Positions 1-6,384 of a stretch of 13,588 bases of DNA are shown here, one piece after another. Origin of the DNA: JBLNDG01 sp050261415 (GTDB lineage: Bacteria > Bacillota > Clostridia > Lutisporales > Lutisporaceae); NCBI GenBank assembly GCA_050261415.1, contig JBLNDG010000217.1, forward strand, positions 1 through 13,588, read 5' to 3'. The position numbers and the translations under genes were made by a program. Numbering within the stretch: the first letter of the stretch is position 1; every line of letters starts with the position of its first letter. The notes beneath the pieces are model-generated. The model made no database searches. It worked only from the letters and a program-made list of their open reading frames with translations, and was not told the DNA's origin.

Positions 1-1013
1 AGGTAAGCATTGTTGATGCGGTCAGAGGTTTTTTCAACGGGACCCTCATACTGTTTCCAGTAAGCATCAATGGCTTTAAGGTCACGCACAATTCCGTCGC
101 TGTATCCCTCGCTAAGCTTGAAATATTCCCTGCTGTCACCGTTATAAAGTGCATTCATTGCATTAATAAGTGCAAGAAGGGTCCCGGAGTATTGAAAATC
201 TGCATCGGGATGGGCAACACAAGTCAGATATGCTATATAGTTGGCTTCGTCTTCCCGCGCAAAGCCGCGTTGATGTGCCATTTCATGAGATGCAGTGCAG
301 GGTATCATGGAATCGGGTACATCAACATTCACGTTTGCTTCAGCAGTAAAGGGGAAATATATTCCCGAAATCCCTGTATAGCTCATTAACCGGGAAAAAT
401 ATACCGGCTTGGGAGTACCGTACTTTCCACCAAGCTGCGGGTAAATCAAGGATGCTCTTTCGTAACCCTTTATACACCTTTTCAATATCTGGCGCTTATT
501 TTCCTTAATATCCATTACGCCGTCCGAATCCTGACTAACCTTGCTCCGCAAAGCATTTGCGTTGCTAATAAGAACTTCGCATACCTCTTCAAGCTCCACT
601 ACAGAAGATGGTCTTACATCAAGCCCTGCGATACTCGCAAAGGGCAGACGGTAATAATTCAGTCCCCAAATACTTATAAAGAGGAAAAACGCAATGCTCA
701 CAAACATGAGCAGATTGAGTATGTAATTCAAAAGCTTGGAGATACTGCCTCTGGCATGGAAGAAGAATTTTATTGCCGTAGTTAATGTATAGATAACTAT
801 TGCAGCAGGGACAAAAAATACTATTAATTCCGCTAAGGAAAAGGGAAAAATACCTGTAATAAGGCTTATCGGCTGTCCGATAACCCTGTAAAGCTTTTCG
901 GAGTAAAGCGCCTCAACCAAAGCAGGCTGTGTGGAAGAAAAATGAACGAGGATGATTCCTATAGGTATAAGGAGTACAACAGCAAGCTTCTTTAGTATTT
1001 TGGAATTGTTCAT
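1..1013 (-). CDS. DUF3810 domain-containing membrane protein with HEXXH motif (partial, C-terminus beyond window)
   Basis: I read 337 codons from ATG at 1013 down to the window edge with no stop, so the C-terminus is missing. The start MNNSKILKKLAVVLLIPIGI has a purine-rich GGAAAG upstream. Three hydrophobic segments are visible at about residues 8-25, 57-82 and 92-116, followed by a soluble domain. This domain holds the metalloprotease-like motif HEMAH at residues 243-247, followed by QRGFAREDEAN (248-258), where a downstream acidic residue could complete a zinc site. This arrangement is typical of the DUF3810 family of Bacillota, whose physiological role is not established. The HEXXH motif suggests a zinc-dependent peptidase facing outside or within the membrane, but this is inference. 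It is divergently transcribed from the T-box operon. Family recognition is good; function is unknown. Confidence 0.85.
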   Translation of the reverse strand, partial: MNNSKILKKLAVVLLIPIGIILVHFSSTQPALVEALYSEKLYRVIGQPISLITGIFPFSLAELIVFFVPAAIVIYTLTTAIKFFFHARGSISKLLNYILNLLMFVSIAFFLFISIWGLNYYRLPFASIAGLDVRPSSVVELEEVCEVLISNANALRSKVSQDSDGVMDIKENKRQILKRCIKGYERASLIYPQLGGKYGTPKPVYFSRLMSYTGISGIYFPFTAEANVNVDVPDSMIPCTASHEMAHQRGFAREDEANYIAYLTCVAHPDADFQYSGTLLALINAMNALYNGDSREYFKLSEGYSDGIVRDLKAIDAYWKQYEGPVEKTSDRINNAY

Positions 1014-1051
1014 TGCATTTTCCAGCTTTCCTTCTGATTCTGACAAGGTAT

Positions 1052-1060
1052 ATTATATCA
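1052..1060 (-). promoter_or_regulatory. Extended -10 promoter candidate for the DUF3810 gene
   Basis: On the minus strand TGA-TATAAT occupies 1060-1052. This is a perfect -10 box preceded by the extended TGn element. No good -35 lies 16-18 bases upstream. The predicted start near 1045 gives a leader of about 30 bases to the ATG at 1013. Confidence 0.5.
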
Positions 1061-1131
1061 TGGTTGCTAAAATATATGTTACAAAAGAATCATAAGAAAC
1101 TAAAGAATATTGAAAATTCAAAAAAATACTG

Positions 1132-1160
1132 TTGACATAAGGTACTTGTGAATATATAAT
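1132..1160 (+). promoter_or_regulatory. Consensus sigma-A promoter for the T-box/ornithine cyclodeaminase operon
   Basis: TTGACA (1132-1137) and TATAAT (1155-1160) are both perfect consensus hexamers separated by exactly 17 bases. The expected start near 1166-1168 is about 15 bases before the first T-box stem I. Such a strong promoter fits control at the level of attenuation rather than initiation. Confidence 0.9.
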
Positions 1161-1182
1161 AATATAAATTAATCAATTCAAA

Positions 1183-1435
1183 GCGATGAAGAGGAATAGT
1201 AGAAGGGAAGATTCTGAAAGAGAGGAAAACCCACCGGCTGAAAGGTTTTCTAAGATTACTCACTTTGAACCCGCCCTCAAAGCTGCAGATGAAAAGTCTG
1301 ACCGCAGGCCTGCGTTAAAGGCAGCAGAGAGGATCCGGCACCGGGGTATCATGGCATACCTGCATGAGGTGTCAGGTCAAATCGGGTGGTACCGCGAACA
1401 GCCTTCGTCCCTTTTTATAGGGGCGGAGTTTTTTT
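1183..1435 (+). promoter_or_regulatory. T-box leader 1 (probable proline specifier)
   Basis: This is a tRNA-sensing transcription attenuator. Stem I opens with GCGATGAAGAGGAATAGTAG (1183-1202), containing the usual K-turn/loop-E sequences. The AGAGAG bulge region and a distal GAAAACC/GGTTTTC hairpin follow. GAA (1267-1269) precedes the likely specifier CCC (1270-1272), and the following CCTC can pair back to GAGG at 1191-1194. A stem III-like hairpin is GGTAT/ATACC (1345-1349/1356-1360). The canonical T-box GGGTGGTACCGCG spans 1384-1396. Its TGGT bulge expects a tRNA discriminator A, compatible with tRNA-Pro. The leader ends in a terminator that uses the classical CTTCGTCCC strand. T-box identity is very secure. 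The Pro assignment rests on placing the specifier after GAA and on the downstream enzyme; a one-base shift (CCG) would also be Pro. Confidence 0.95.
1403..1435 (+). terminator. Intrinsic terminator of T-box 1
   Basis: CTTCGTCCC (1403-1411) pairs completely, with some G-U pairs, to GGGGCGGAG (1420-1428). A run of seven T (1429-1435) follows. The 5' strand is part of the conserved T-box sequence, so formation should compete with the antiterminator that uncharged tRNA stabilises. Confidence 0.9.
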
Positions 1436-1485
1436 ATTTTTTGATTCATTTACATAAATGCAAATATATAAGTGAATATTATAAG

Positions 1486-1744
1486 GCGATGAAGAGGAAT
1501 AGTAGAAGGGAAGATTCTGAAAGAGAGGAAAGCCCACCGGCTGAAAGGTTTTCTAAGATTACTCACTTTGAACCCGCCCTCAAAGCTGTAGATGAAAAGT
1601 CTGACCGCAGGCCCGCGTTAAAGGCAGCAGAGAGGATCCGGCACCAGGGTATAGCAAAATACCCTGCATGAGGTGTCAGATCAAATCGGGTGGTACCGCG
1701 AACAGCCTTCGTCCCTTTGTAGGGGTGAGGGCTGTAATTTTTTT
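1486..1744 (+). promoter_or_regulatory. T-box leader 2 (tandem copy, probable proline specifier)
   Basis: This is a nearly exact copy of the leader about 303 bases upstream. Stem I, GAA (1570-1572), specifier CCC (1573-1575) and the T-box GGGTGGTACCGCG with TGGT at 1691-1694 are all unchanged. The few differences preserve structure. An A-to-G change in the distal hairpin keeps pairing as G-U. The stem III-like hairpin becomes GGGTAT/ATACCC (1647-1652/1659-1664) with a new loop. Both leaders must read through for the gene to be expressed, so the pair should act in series and sharpen the response to uncharged tRNA. A weak second promoter-like pair lies just before this copy (see rejected items). 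Confidence 0.95.
1702..1744 (+). terminator. Intrinsic terminator of T-box 2
   Basis: ACAGCCTTCGTCCC (1702-1715) pairs over all 14 positions with GGGGTGAGGGCTGT (1722-1735), loop TTTGTA, followed by a T-run at 1738-1744. It is longer than the first terminator, so the second decision point should be the tighter block. The gene's ribosome binding site lies only about 14 bases further on. Confidence 0.92.
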
Positions 1745-1770
1745 GAATCTAATAATTGGAGGAATGTAAA

Positions 1771-2781
1771 ATGGAAAAGGACAAAAAATGTACAAATCAG
1801 GTTATTCTAAAGGAAGCAATCATGGATAAGCATGTTCCCGATGATTTTTATTCAACGACGAATCACATAACAATGGTTTTCTGGAAGGAGCAATGGTTTA
1901 CAGTAGAAAACCAGCGGATGGATGCGATGATAGTGGTTGAAGAAAATAGGGCATACTGCAAAAAACTGCGTGAAATTAAAAAAGGCGACTGGGTTGTGTG
2001 TGGAGACACCGGTATCAGAACAATAAGACCTCATGAAGAAGAAAGCGGAAACTCCTTTGGCTTTATGAACAATTGTGTTTCGTCAGAGAGGAGAAATGAG
2101 ATTATTATTAAGAACCTGGCAGAAAAGCTGTACAATGGCAATAAAAAAGCTGTTATTGTATTGGGCCCGGTTGTTGTCCATACAGGAGGTGACATATACT
2201 TGAGAGAGCTCATAAGGAATGGCTATGTCTCCTGTATACTTGCCGGTAATGCTGTTGCAGTGCACGATATTGAGAAAAGCCTTTATGGAACTTCTTTGGG
2301 CGTCTGTGCAAAATCAGGCAGGCTTGCATATAATGGCTACCGCAATCATATGAGAGCAATAAACCAGGTGATGAAATACGGTTCAATAAAAGAGATGGTA
2401 AATGCGGGCGCATTAAATTCCGGCATCATGTATGAATGTATAAAAGGAGAAGTTCCTTTTGTATTGGCGGGAAGTCTCAGGGATGATGGGCCGCTGCCTG
2501 ATACGGTTACTGATATGATTGAAGCGCAGAATGCGTATGCTAAGCAGCTGAAGGCTGCGGATATAGTTATTGTATTGGGAAGCATGCTTCATGGCATTGC
2601 AACAGGAAACATGCTTCCGGCAAAGGTGGAAATGGTTTGCGTAGATATTAACCCTGCTGTTGTAACTAAGCTCAGCGACAGGGGGAGCAGCCAGGCTGCA
2701 GGAATTGTGACAGATGTAGGCCTGTTTCTTAACCTGCTTGTAAAAGAACTGACTGACAAGGTACTTCCCTCAGCTATATAG
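1771..2781 (+). CDS. Ornithine cyclodeaminase-type protein of the LOR/SDH (AgrE/ArgZ C-terminal) family, short form
   Basis: The predicted 336-residue protein starts at ATG 1771, because TTGGAGGA at 1756-1763 is the ribosome binding site rather than an upstream TTG start. Family landmarks in order are STTNHITM, MDAMIVVEENRAYC, KKGDWVVCGDTGIR, VSSERRNE, VIVLGPVVVHTGG (nucleotide-binding-like), LAGNAVAVHDIE and SLYGTSLG, then a Rossmann-like C-terminal half with IVIVLGSMLHGIATGNMLP and VCVDINPAVVTKL. These match the TIGR00300-type family. As I recall it, that family includes archaeal ornithine cyclodeaminase and the C-terminal part of cyanobacterial AgrE/ArgZ, converting ornithine to proline and ammonia. 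Full-length members are around 400 residues; this one begins close to the TTNH segment and lacks the N-terminal LOR/SDH domain. A proline T-box in front supports a role in proline supply. The family is secure; the reaction is inferred. Confidence 0.85.
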   Translation: MEKDKKCTNQVILKEAIMDKHVPDDFYSTTNHITMVFWKEQWFTVENQRMDAMIVVEENRAYCKKLREIKKGDWVVCGDTGIRTIRPHEEESGNSFGFMNNCVSSERRNEIIIKNLAEKLYNGNKKAVIVLGPVVVHTGGDIYLRELIRNGYVSCILAGNAVAVHDIEKSLYGTSLGVCAKSGRLAYNGYRNHMRAINQVMKYGSIKEMVNAGALNSGIMYECIKGEVPFVLAGSLRDDGPLPDTVTDMIEAQNAYAKQLKAADIVIVLGSMLHGIATGNMLPAKVEMVCVDINPAVVTKLSDRGSSQAAGIVTDVGLFLNLLVKELTDKVLPSAI

Positions 2782-2822
2782 GCATACAGTTGATATTTAT
2801 ACCATAAATGATGTATAACATA

Positions 2823-2859
2823 AAAAAATTGCACGCTTAAAATTGGTGCAATTTTTTTT
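2823..2859 (+). terminator. Intrinsic terminator after the ornithine cyclodeaminase gene
   Basis: AAAATTGCAC (ending 2834) pairs with GTGCAATTTT (from 2846) around an 11-base loop, ending in a run of eight T at 2852-2859. It closes the T-box operon. Confidence 0.88.
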
Positions 2860-2973
2860 GCACTTTCTTAATTTTAGTATTATTATCTATACATGAGCTA
2901 TTTTGCCGGGTTTTCAGACTTATGGGGTAAAGGTATTAATTACAGAAAATGTTAAAAAATTATCAAATGGTGC

Positions 2974-2994
2974 CAACAATTCGGCATATTGTTG
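2974..2994. promoter_or_regulatory. Inverted repeat CAACAAT-N7-ATTGTTG upstream of bcd
   Basis: Perfect 7-base arms are separated by TCGGCAT. The repeat lies about 210 bases before the bcd start and well after the preceding terminator, so it is more likely a protein-binding site than a terminator; no T-run follows. No regulator can be named. Confidence 0.4.
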
Positions 2995-3050
2995 TATTGA
3001 TGCATAAGAATACATTTTGATTTATTAAATAATCTATGTAAAACAGTGCA

Positions 3051-3074
3051 TTCTTGATAATTATTTATCAAGAA
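3051..3074. promoter_or_regulatory. 24-bp palindrome, candidate Rex (NADH/NAD+ sensor) operator
   Basis: The palindrome is TTCTTGATAA-TTAT-TTATCAAGAA, perfect in both 10-base arms. Its 18-base core TTGATAATTATTTATCAA (3054-3071) has the length, symmetry and end sequences of Rex sites. The general form is TTGTGAA-N4-TTCACAA, and TTGTTAA-N4-TTAACAA is seen in clostridia; this site differs from the latter at one base per half. Rex is known to control bcd-etf clusters in clostridia, which makes the position, 134 bases before bcd, meaningful. If the TATAAT at 3096-3101 is the -10, the site would cover the -35 zone. The palindrome is seen directly; the Rex assignment is inference. Confidence 0.55.
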
Positions 3075-3207
3075 AGACTTATATATATTGATATATATAA
3101 TATGGCATGAATATTGCTAATAATTTAACAAGGAGGATTATAATTTTATAATATTGCTTATTGCTCTACAGAAGATGATATTCATGAATAATAAGGAGGT
3201 AGCTGTT

Positions 3208-4347
3208 ATGAACTTTAGCCTAACAAAGGAACAGGAAATGGTAAGAAAACTTTTAAGGGAATTCAGTGAAAATGAAATTAAGCCCTTTGCAGCAGAAATT
3301 GATGAAACAGAAAGGTTCCCCAGGGAAAGCGTTGAAAAAATGGCCCGCTATGATATTATGGGTATTCCTTTCCCTAAGAAATACGGCGGGGCCGGGGGAG
3401 ACAACATATCCTATGCAATAGCTGTAGAGGAATTATCAAAGGTGTGTGCTACTACAGGAGTAATTCTTTCTGCACATACATCTTTGGGAGCGCATCCTAT
3501 ATATCAGTTCGGAACCGAAGAACAAAAAATGAAGTATCTTGTACCTCTTGCAAAGGGTGAGAAATTAGGCGCTTTCGGACTGACCGAACCTAATGCAGGC
3601 AGTGATGCAGGCTCACAACAAACCACTGCAGTAAAGGATGGAAACAATTACATTCTGAATGGCAGCAAAGTATTTATTACAAACGGGGGAGAGGCAGACA
3701 CATATATAATATTTGCAATGACGGACAAGGCAAAAGGGACCAGGGGAATCAGTGCATTTATTGTAGAAAGGGGCTTTAAAGGCTTTAGCATAGGTAAAAA
3801 AGAAGACAAGCTGGGTATCAGGGGCTCAAGTACTACGGAGCTTATATTTGAAAACTGTATAGTACCTAAGGAAAACCTTCTTGGTGAAGAAGGTAAAGGT
3901 TTTGGAATAGCAATGCAGACCCTGGACGGAGGTAGAATCGGTATTGCAGCACAGGCGCTGGGTATCGCTGAAGGTGCATTTGAAGAGTGTGTTAAATATA
4001 TGAAGGAGAGAAAGCAGTTCGGCAAGCCTCTGTCAGCCTTTCAGGGGCTGCAGTGGATGGTGGCGGATATGGCTGTAAGGATAGAAGCAGCAAAACACCT
4101 GGTCTATAATGCGGCATATAAAAAGGACTCAAAGCTGCCATATTCGGTGGAAGCTGCCATGGCCAAGCTTTATGCAGCAGAGACGGCAATGGAGGTAACG
4201 ACAAAGGTAGTGCAGATTTTCGGCGGCTATGGATATACAAGGGATTATCCGGTAGAGAGAATGATGAGGGATGCAAAGATAACCGAGATATACGAAGGTA
4301 CTTCACAGGTTCAGAAGATGGTTATAGCTGCTAATGTCCTGAAATAA
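3208..4347 (+). CDS. bcd: Acyl-CoA dehydrogenase, butyryl-CoA dehydrogenase type
   Basis: This 379-residue FAD enzyme of the acyl-CoA dehydrogenase family has the usual length for Bcd. I chose ATG 3208 (MNFSLTKEQEMVRKLLREF) because AAGGAGG sits 8 bases upstream; the longer reading from 3154 adds 18 unlikely residues. Signatures are GAFGLTEPNAGSD in the middle domain (FAD/substrate region) and QIFGGYGYTRDYPVERMMRD near the C-terminus. The catalytic glutamate is expected in IYEGTSQ (Glu363). It is followed by etfB and etfA in one operon, so it most likely reduces an enoyl-CoA with electrons from the Etf complex. The substrate is uncertain: no crt, hbd or thl lies in the window, and related enzymes with ferredoxin-fused EtfA act on other enoyl-CoAs such as caffeyl-CoA. 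Confidence 0.93.
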   Translation: MNFSLTKEQEMVRKLLREFSENEIKPFAAEIDETERFPRESVEKMARYDIMGIPFPKKYGGAGGDNISYAIAVEELSKVCATTGVILSAHTSLGAHPIYQFGTEEQKMKYLVPLAKGEKLGAFGLTEPNAGSDAGSQQTTAVKDGNNYILNGSKVFITNGGEADTYIIFAMTDKAKGTRGISAFIVERGFKGFSIGKKEDKLGIRGSSTTELIFENCIVPKENLLGEEGKGFGIAMQTLDGGRIGIAAQALGIAEGAFEECVKYMKERKQFGKPLSAFQGLQWMVADMAVRIEAAKHLVYNAAYKKDSKLPYSVEAAMAKLYAAETAMEVTTKVVQIFGGYGYTRDYPVERMMRDAKITEIYEGTSQVQKMVIAANVLK

Positions 4348-4373
4348 ATCTGGAAGGTAGGAGGTAGTTACAG

Positions 4374-5162
4374 ATGAAAATAATAGTTTGTATAAAACAG
4401 GTTCCGGACACCAACGAGGTAAAGCTGGACCCAAAGACAGGGACTCTTATACGAGACGGTGTGCCGAGCATAATAAACCATGATGATAAGAATGCCCTGG
4501 AAGAGGCGCTGAAGCTGAAGGATGAATACATGGATGTAGAAATTGCCGTAATCACAATGGGCCCTCCACAGGCAGATGTAGCTTTAAGAGAGGCTTTGGC
4601 AATGGGCGCCGACAGAGCAATACTTGTGTCGGACAGAGCCTTTGCCGGGGCAGATACATGGGCGACTTCAAATACTATAACAGCAGCAATCAGGAAGGTA
4701 GGAAGCTATGATCTGATATTCTGCGGAAGACAGGCTATAGACGGTGATACTGCACAGGTAGGGCCGCAGGTTGCTGAGAAGCTGGGTTTACCCCAGGTCA
4801 CCTATGTAAAGGATATGAAAATCAAAGATGACATAGTAACTGTCCAAAGGGCACTGGAGGACGGCTATGAAGTAATAGAAGTAAAAATGCCGTGCCTGCT
4901 TACCACAATCAAGGAGCTGAATAGCCCAAGATATGCAAGTGTAAGAGGCATATTTGATGCATACAGGGAAAAGACAGTTGAGGTCTGGACAGCAAAAGAC
5001 ATAGAAATAGATCCTGCAATAACAGGTTTGAACGGCTCTCCTACAAATGTGAGAAGAACCTTTACACCGGAGCCTAAGGGAAAAGGCACCATGCTTGACG
5101 GCTGTGACAAGGATACTGTACGCAGCCTGTTCGGAAGATTAAAGGAAAAGAATATAATTTAG
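4374..5162 (+). CDS. etfB: Electron transfer flavoprotein beta subunit
   Basis: The 262-residue EtfB starts at ATG 4374, with AGGAGGT upstream and 26 bases after bcd. The N-terminus MKIIVCIKQVPDTNEV, the segment GTLIRDGVPSIINHDDKNALEEAL and the GRQAIDGDTAQVGPQVAE motif are characteristic of EtfB. These segments resemble the bifurcating Etf group, in which EtfB carries FAD instead of AMP and takes electrons from NADH. Its partners are EtfA (17 bases downstream) and Bcd. It is probably part of a soluble Bcd-Etf complex that couples enoyl-CoA reduction to ferredoxin reduction. The subunit assignment is secure; bifurcation is inferred from sequence type and gene order. Confidence 0.94.
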   Translation: MKIIVCIKQVPDTNEVKLDPKTGTLIRDGVPSIINHDDKNALEEALKLKDEYMDVEIAVITMGPPQADVALREALAMGADRAILVSDRAFAGADTWATSNTITAAIRKVGSYDLIFCGRQAIDGDTAQVGPQVAEKLGLPQVTYVKDMKIKDDIVTVQRALEDGYEVIEVKMPCLLTTIKELNSPRYASVRGIFDAYREKTVEVWTAKDIEIDPAITGLNGSPTNVRRTFTPEPKGKGTMLDGCDKDTVRSLFGRLKEKNII

Positions 5163-5179
5163 GATTGGAGGGCTTTGTG

Positions 5180-6373
5180 ATGGGAGTAAAAATATTATCG
5201 GAAAAATGTAAGGGCTGTAAGCTTTGCATCAAGTCCTGCCCCTTTGAAGCAATTGAAATGAGGGACGGCAAAGCTGCCTTAAAGGATAACTGCTCAGGGT
5301 GCGGAGCCTGTGAAGCTTCATGCAAGTTCAAGGCTATTGAAGTAGACAAGGTAGAGAAGGAAGTTAAAGATTTGTCTGCTTACAAAGGGGTATGGGTATT
5401 TGCAGAGCAGAGAAATGGAAAACTTATGGGTACAGCATACGAACTGCTTGGAGAAGGTAGAAAGCTGGCAGACAAGCTTGGTGTTGAATTGTCGGCATTG
5501 CTCCTGGGCAGCGGTGTAGCAGGACTTTCAGAGGAATTGATACATTACGGAGCTGACAGGGTAATACTTGCAGAACACCCTGAGCTTAAGCTTTATACAA
5601 CAGACGGATATACAAAGGTCATAACAGAGCTTGTAAACAGCAAAAAACCGGAGATTATACTGATAGGGGCAACCAATATCGGCAGGGATCTGGGACCAAG
5701 ACTTGCAGCAAGGCTGGATACGGGCCTAACAGCGGATTGCACCAAATTGGAAATTGATGATGAACAAAAGATACTTCTGCAGACCAGACCGGCCTTTGGC
5801 GGCAATATAATGGCTACAATTATAACACCGAGACACAGGCCTCAGATGTCTACCGTAAGGCCTGGGGTAATGAAGAAGATGCCCAGGGACAACAGCAGAA
5901 AAGGTATAGTGGAAAAAGTCGAAGTCAAGCTGGAATCAAAGGACATAAGGGCCAGGGTCAAGGAAGTGGTTAAGTCTGCTAAGCAGATAGTGAACCTTGT
6001 TGATGCTGAGATAATTGTATCCGGCGGCAGAGGGCTTGGAAATCCGGAAGGGTTCAAGCTCATTGGCGAACTGGCAAAGGAACTGGGAGGTGTTGTAGGT
6101 TCATCCCGTGCTGCAGTAGATAACGGCTGGATTTCACAGGACCACCAGGTAGGCCAGACAGGAAAGACTGTAAGGCCTAAGATATATATTGCCTGCGGCA
6201 TTTCAGGAGCAATACAGCATCTTGCGGGTATGCAGAACAGTGAATGCATAATTGCGGTAAATAAGAATCCCGATGCTCCAATATTTGATGTTGCAGACTA
6301 TGGAATAGTAGGTGACCTCTATAAGGTTGTGCCTATGATGATAGAAGAAGCAAGAAAACAGAAAGAGGATTAA
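5180..6373 (+). CDS. etfA: Electron transfer flavoprotein alpha subunit with N-terminal 2x[4Fe-4S] ferredoxin domain
   Basis: The 397-residue protein starts at ATG 5180, because TTGGAGGG at 5165-5172 is its ribosome binding site; the in-frame TTG at 5165 is not the start. Residues 1-60 form a bacterial ferredoxin domain with two complete cluster motifs, Cys10/13/16/20 (CKGCKLCIKSCP) and Cys38/41/44/48 (CSGCGACEASCK). The rest is EtfA: a Rossmann-like N-terminal part with LIGATNIGRDLGPRLAARL, then the FAD domain with SGGRGLGNPEGF, GSSRAAVDNGW, QVGQTGKTVRP and the end IAVNKNPDAPIFDVADYGIVGD. As I recall it, the extra ferredoxin domain is also present in CarE of the caffeyl-CoA reductase and in the Etf subunit of the lactate dehydrogenase complex of Acetobacterium. 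It would give a direct exit for low-potential electrons. The stop overlaps the convergent gene by 4 bases. Confidence 0.95.
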   Translation: MGVKILSEKCKGCKLCIKSCPFEAIEMRDGKAALKDNCSGCGACEASCKFKAIEVDKVEKEVKDLSAYKGVWVFAEQRNGKLMGTAYELLGEGRKLADKLGVELSALLLGSGVAGLSEELIHYGADRVILAEHPELKLYTTDGYTKVITELVNSKKPEIILIGATNIGRDLGPRLAARLDTGLTADCTKLEIDDEQKILLQTRPAFGGNIMATIITPRHRPQMSTVRPGVMKKMPRDNSRKGIVEKVEVKLESKDIRARVKEVVKSAKQIVNLVDAEIIVSGGRGLGNPEGFKLIGELAKELGGVVGSSRAAVDNGWISQDHQVGQTGKTVRPKIYIACGISGAIQHLAGMQNSECIIAVNKNPDAPIFDVADYGIVGDLYKVVPMMIEEARKQKED

Positions 6374-6384
6374 TTCTGTTTTCT
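6353..6384. terminator. Bidirectional terminator-like hairpin within two convergent gene ends
   Basis: AGAAAACAGAA (6353-6363) and TTCTGTTTTCT (6374-6384) are perfect 11-base arms around a 10-base loop that contains both stop codons. Because the arms are A-rich then T-rich, the same hairpin with a U-rich 3' arm is made from either strand. It has low GC and no separate T-run, so termination may be inefficient. No other terminator lies between etfA and the deacetylase gene. Confidence 0.55.

Larger units (their letters stand above)
2860..3207 (+). other. AT-rich regulatory region upstream of bcd
   Basis: These 348 bases contain no credible gene. They hold two palindromes (separate entries), a TATAAT at 3096-3101 without a convincing -35, and two Shine-Dalgarno sequences. 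AAGGAGG at 3130-3136 has no start codon at proper spacing: the first possible start is TTG at 3154, 17 bases away. AAGGAGG at 3193-3199 serves the bcd ATG at 3208. The promoter of the bcd operon must lie here, but I cannot place it firmly. Confidence 0.6.

Noticed and set aside
192..389. 65-codon plus-strand open frame at the left end
   Set aside because: It is antisense to the DUF3810 gene (over the HEXXH region), has no ribosome binding site and no family resemblance.
1441..1470. Possible second promoter TTGATT-N18-TATATA between the two T-boxes
   Set aside because: Both hexamers deviate from consensus and the region is AT-rich, so it may arise by chance. It could let T-box 2 act alone, but the upstream consensus promoter explains expression.
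1186..1671. 161-codon open frame spanning both T-box leaders, with an internally repeated protein sequence
   Set aside because: It follows the two T-box RNAs exactly, its internal repeat is only the T-box duplication, it has no ribosome binding site, and it crosses a transcription terminator.
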